In this document: positions 4,079 through 5,326 of the stretch, piece by piece
How the letters are laid out: the number at the start of each line of letters is the position of its first letter
How positions within the stretch are numbered: the first letter of the stretch is position 1
Assembly: GCA_030043545.1 (NCBI GenBank)
Contig: JASHXM010000186.1
Location: 1 to 5,326 of the forward strand
Length of the DNA stretch: 5,326 nt
DNA from: Thermoplasmata archaeon
Lineage (GTDB): Archaea; Thermoplasmatota; Thermoplasmata; Lutacidiplasmatales; UBA184
Reading direction: 5' to 3'
Made by a program: the position numbers and the translations under genes
Notes under the pieces: model-generated
What the model saw: the letters and a program-made list of their open reading frames with translations, nothing else
Databases searched by the model: none
Told to the model about the DNA's origin: nothing

Positions 4079-4936
4079 ATGTCGGAGCCCGAGACCCCTC
4101 CCCCGCGACCTCGCCCGACCGGTGCGACGGTCCGGTTCGAGGAGCTGCCGCTCCACCCGACCCTTCGGCAGGGGGTCCGCGAGATGGGGTACCACTCCGC
4201 GACCCCGATCCAGAGCCGAGCGATCCCCGAGGCAGTCCAGGGGCGGGACGTGGTGGCCACGGCGCAGACCGGGACCGGGAAGACCGCGGCGTTCCTCCTC
4301 CCGATCCTGGAACGGACGCTCGACCTTCCCCCCGGCCGGATCTACGCTCTCGTCCTGACGCCGACGCGCGAGCTCGCGCTGCAGGCGGAAGGGTTCGTCG
4401 AGCGGTTGGGCCGGTATACCCGCCGCCGCGGCGCCGCCGTGTACGGAGGGGTCGGGATGGAGCCGCAGACCCGGGCGCTGAGGGGCGGGGCGGAGATCAT
4501 CATCGCCACCCCCGGCCGGCTGCTCGACCACATGGAGCGGGGGTACGTCGATTTCGCCGCGCTCAAGATCCTCGTCCTCGACGAAGCCGACCGGATGCTC
4601 GACATGGGGTTCCTGCCGGACGTCCGGCGGATCCTCGGCCGACTTCCGCGCGCCCGGCAGACGATGCTGTTCTCCGCGACGATGCCGCCGCCGGTCGTCG
4701 AGCTCGCTCGGGAGTTCCTGTCCGAGCCCCGGATGGTGCACGTCGACCCGACCACGGTCGCCGCGGTCGGCGTCACTCACCTCGCTCTCCCGGTCCCCGC
4801 CCACCTGAAAGCGTCGTTGCTCCGCCAGCTCCTGGACGACGAGACGATGACGAGCGTCCTCGTCTTCGCCCGGACCAAGCACCGGGCCGATCGGCTCGCG
4901 CGGCAGCTCGAGCACTGGGGGTCTCCACCTCGGTGA
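4079..4936 (+). CDS. DEAD-box RNA helicase, N-terminal portion up to a frameshift
   Basis: ATP-dependent RNA helicase, RecA domain 1 and the start of domain 2. Numbering from ATG 4079: Q motif with F20 and TPIQ (42-45), motif I AQTGTGKT (62-69), Ia PTRELA (95-100), Ib TPGR (144-147), II DEAD (168-171), III SAT (199-201), and motif IV region VLVFARTK (260-267). All are canonical, so ATP binding and hydrolysis should be intact. The frame then enters an out-of-family SPPR tail and a TGA at 4934-4936. The natural continuation (VSTSVIHGN…) is in the -1 frame. ATG 4079 is preferred over ATG 4010, because the extra 23 residues are an unconserved Arg-rich stretch and the promoter candidate at 3999-4004 would place the transcript start after 4010. 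GGAG at 4073-4076 is close to the ATG. The overall sequence resembles bacterial RhlE-type and archaeal DEAD-box proteins acting in ribosome assembly or RNA turnover. Confidence 0.85.
   Translation: MSEPETPPPRPRPTGATVRFEELPLHPTLRQGVREMGYHSATPIQSRAIPEAVQGRDVVATAQTGTGKTAAFLLPILERTLDLPPGRIYALVLTPTRELALQAEGFVERLGRYTRRRGAAVYGGVGMEPQTRALRGGAEIIIATPGRLLDHMERGYVDFAALKILVLDEADRMLDMGFLPDVRRILGRLPRARQTMLFSATMPPPVVELAREFLSEPRMVHVDPTTVAAVGVTHLALPVPAHLKASLLRQLLDDETMTSVLVFARTKHRADRLARQLEHWGSPPR
4916..4936 (+). other. One-base frameshift at a G-run within the helicase gene
   Basis: The frame reads …HWG at TGGGGGT (five G at 4917-4921), then SPPR and a stop. One extra G, or a -1 slip of the GGG codon at 4919-4921 onto the identical GGG at 4918-4920, yields …[13 protein letters not shown]…, an uninterrupted family-typical sequence. 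No residue is lost or gained, so the simplest causes are a missing G in the assembly or a very recent mutation. Ribosomal slippage is possible, because the glycine codon re-pairs perfectly, but the preceding TGG would not re-pair in a classic tandem slip. Confidence 0.85.
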
Positions 4937-5326
4937 TCCACGGGAACCGGAGCCAGAGCCAGCGGGTCCGGGCGCTCGAGGGGTTCCGCGGCGGCGCGCA
5001 TCGGGTGCTCGTCGCGACCGACATCGCCGCGCGGGGGATCGATGTCGAAGGGGTGAGCCACGTGGTGAACTTCGACGTGCCCCACGAGTCGGAGGTGTAC
5101 GTTCACCGGGTCGGTCGGACCGCGCGAGCCCAACGCCGGGGAGAGGCGTACACGCTCGTCGCCCCCGAGGAGGAGTCCGACCTCAAGGGGATCGAGCGGT
5201 TGATCGGCTTCCCGATCTCGCGGGTTCGCATCCCGGGGTTCGACTACGGGGCGCCGGCCCCTCCGCGAGAAGGTCGTCCTCCACCGGGCCGCGGCGGGGG
5301 TCCGCCTCGGCGTCGCTCCGGTGACC
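4921..5326 (+). CDS. DEAD-box RNA helicase, C-terminal portion in the shifted frame (3' end outside window)
   Basis: Codons in phase with 4921 give RecA domain 2 of the same helicase: [15 protein letters not shown], then [14 protein letters not shown] (motif V), VVNFDVP, and [10 protein letters not shown] (motif VI, the arginine finger region). [10 protein letters not shown] segment follows, then an Arg/Gly/Pro-rich tail ([19 protein letters not shown]) still open at the window end. Such basic RG-rich tails are common in RhlE-like helicases and help RNA binding. With the upstream part it would make a protein of at least about 416 residues, a usual length. If translated alone, the first usable codon is GTG 4933, whose GTGA overlaps the TGA ending the upstream frame. 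A separate product would lack RecA domain 1 and could not act as a helicase by itself. Confidence 0.8.

Noticed and set aside
4046..4915. Reverse-strand open frame of 289 codons opposite the helicase
   Set aside because: It is opposite canonical DEAD-box motifs and shows only charged low-complexity sequence.
1..5326. Search for CRISPR repeats, tRNA or rRNA genes, transposase genes, or a defence cassette
   Set aside because: No regularly spaced repeats, cloverleaf-like segments, rRNA signatures or transposase motifs were recognised by eye; gene content does not resemble known defence systems.

Overview
The window is very GC-rich. It carries about seven closely packed genes, with long spurious reading frames on the opposite strand that are typical of such composition. 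Several features suggest a high-GC archaeon. Short AT-rich TATA-like islands lie about 25 bases upstream of likely start codons that have little or no leader and weak or no Shine-Dalgarno sequence. There is a zinc-ribbon/linker/single-TM/ectodomain protein rich in N-glycosylation sequons, and an archaeal-style HTH protein. A member of the Thermoplasmatota is my best guess, but that is inference. No rRNA, tRNA, CRISPR array or insertion sequence was seen.

Layout. (1) 1-437 (+): the 3' end of a secreted, beta-rich, Cys-containing surface protein, followed by a strong GC hairpin at 462-484. (2) 438-599: an intergenic region with three successive inverted repeats. The last is a perfect 19-bp palindrome (545-563) upstream of the next gene. 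(3) 600-2178 (+): two overlapping genes, an eight-TM ZIP-family metal transporter with an altered metal site, and a protein joining an N-terminal HTH to a C-terminal ferritin-like four-helix region. (4) 2263-2874 (+): a membrane protein with an N-terminal zinc ribbon. (5) 2921-3361 (+): a small thioredoxin-fold-like protein lacking CXXC. (6) 3366-3965 (-): a proline-rich protein whose C-terminus matches the RanBP2-type zinc-finger consensus exactly. It converges on gene 5 with a 4-base gap. (7) 4079 to the window end (+): a DEAD-box RNA helicase with all core motifs, interrupted by a one-base frameshift in a G-run at 4917-4921. Genes 6 and 7 diverge from a shared TATA-like element at 3999-4004.

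How they may work together. The most suggestive unit is palindrome + ZIP transporter + HTH/ferritin-like protein. It looks like a compact metal-homeostasis operon in which the second protein could sense iron or another metal and control the transporter through the palindrome. That is inference from domains and gene order. The remaining genes (two zinc-ribbon proteins, a thioredoxin-like protein and an RNA helicase) show no obvious common pathway.
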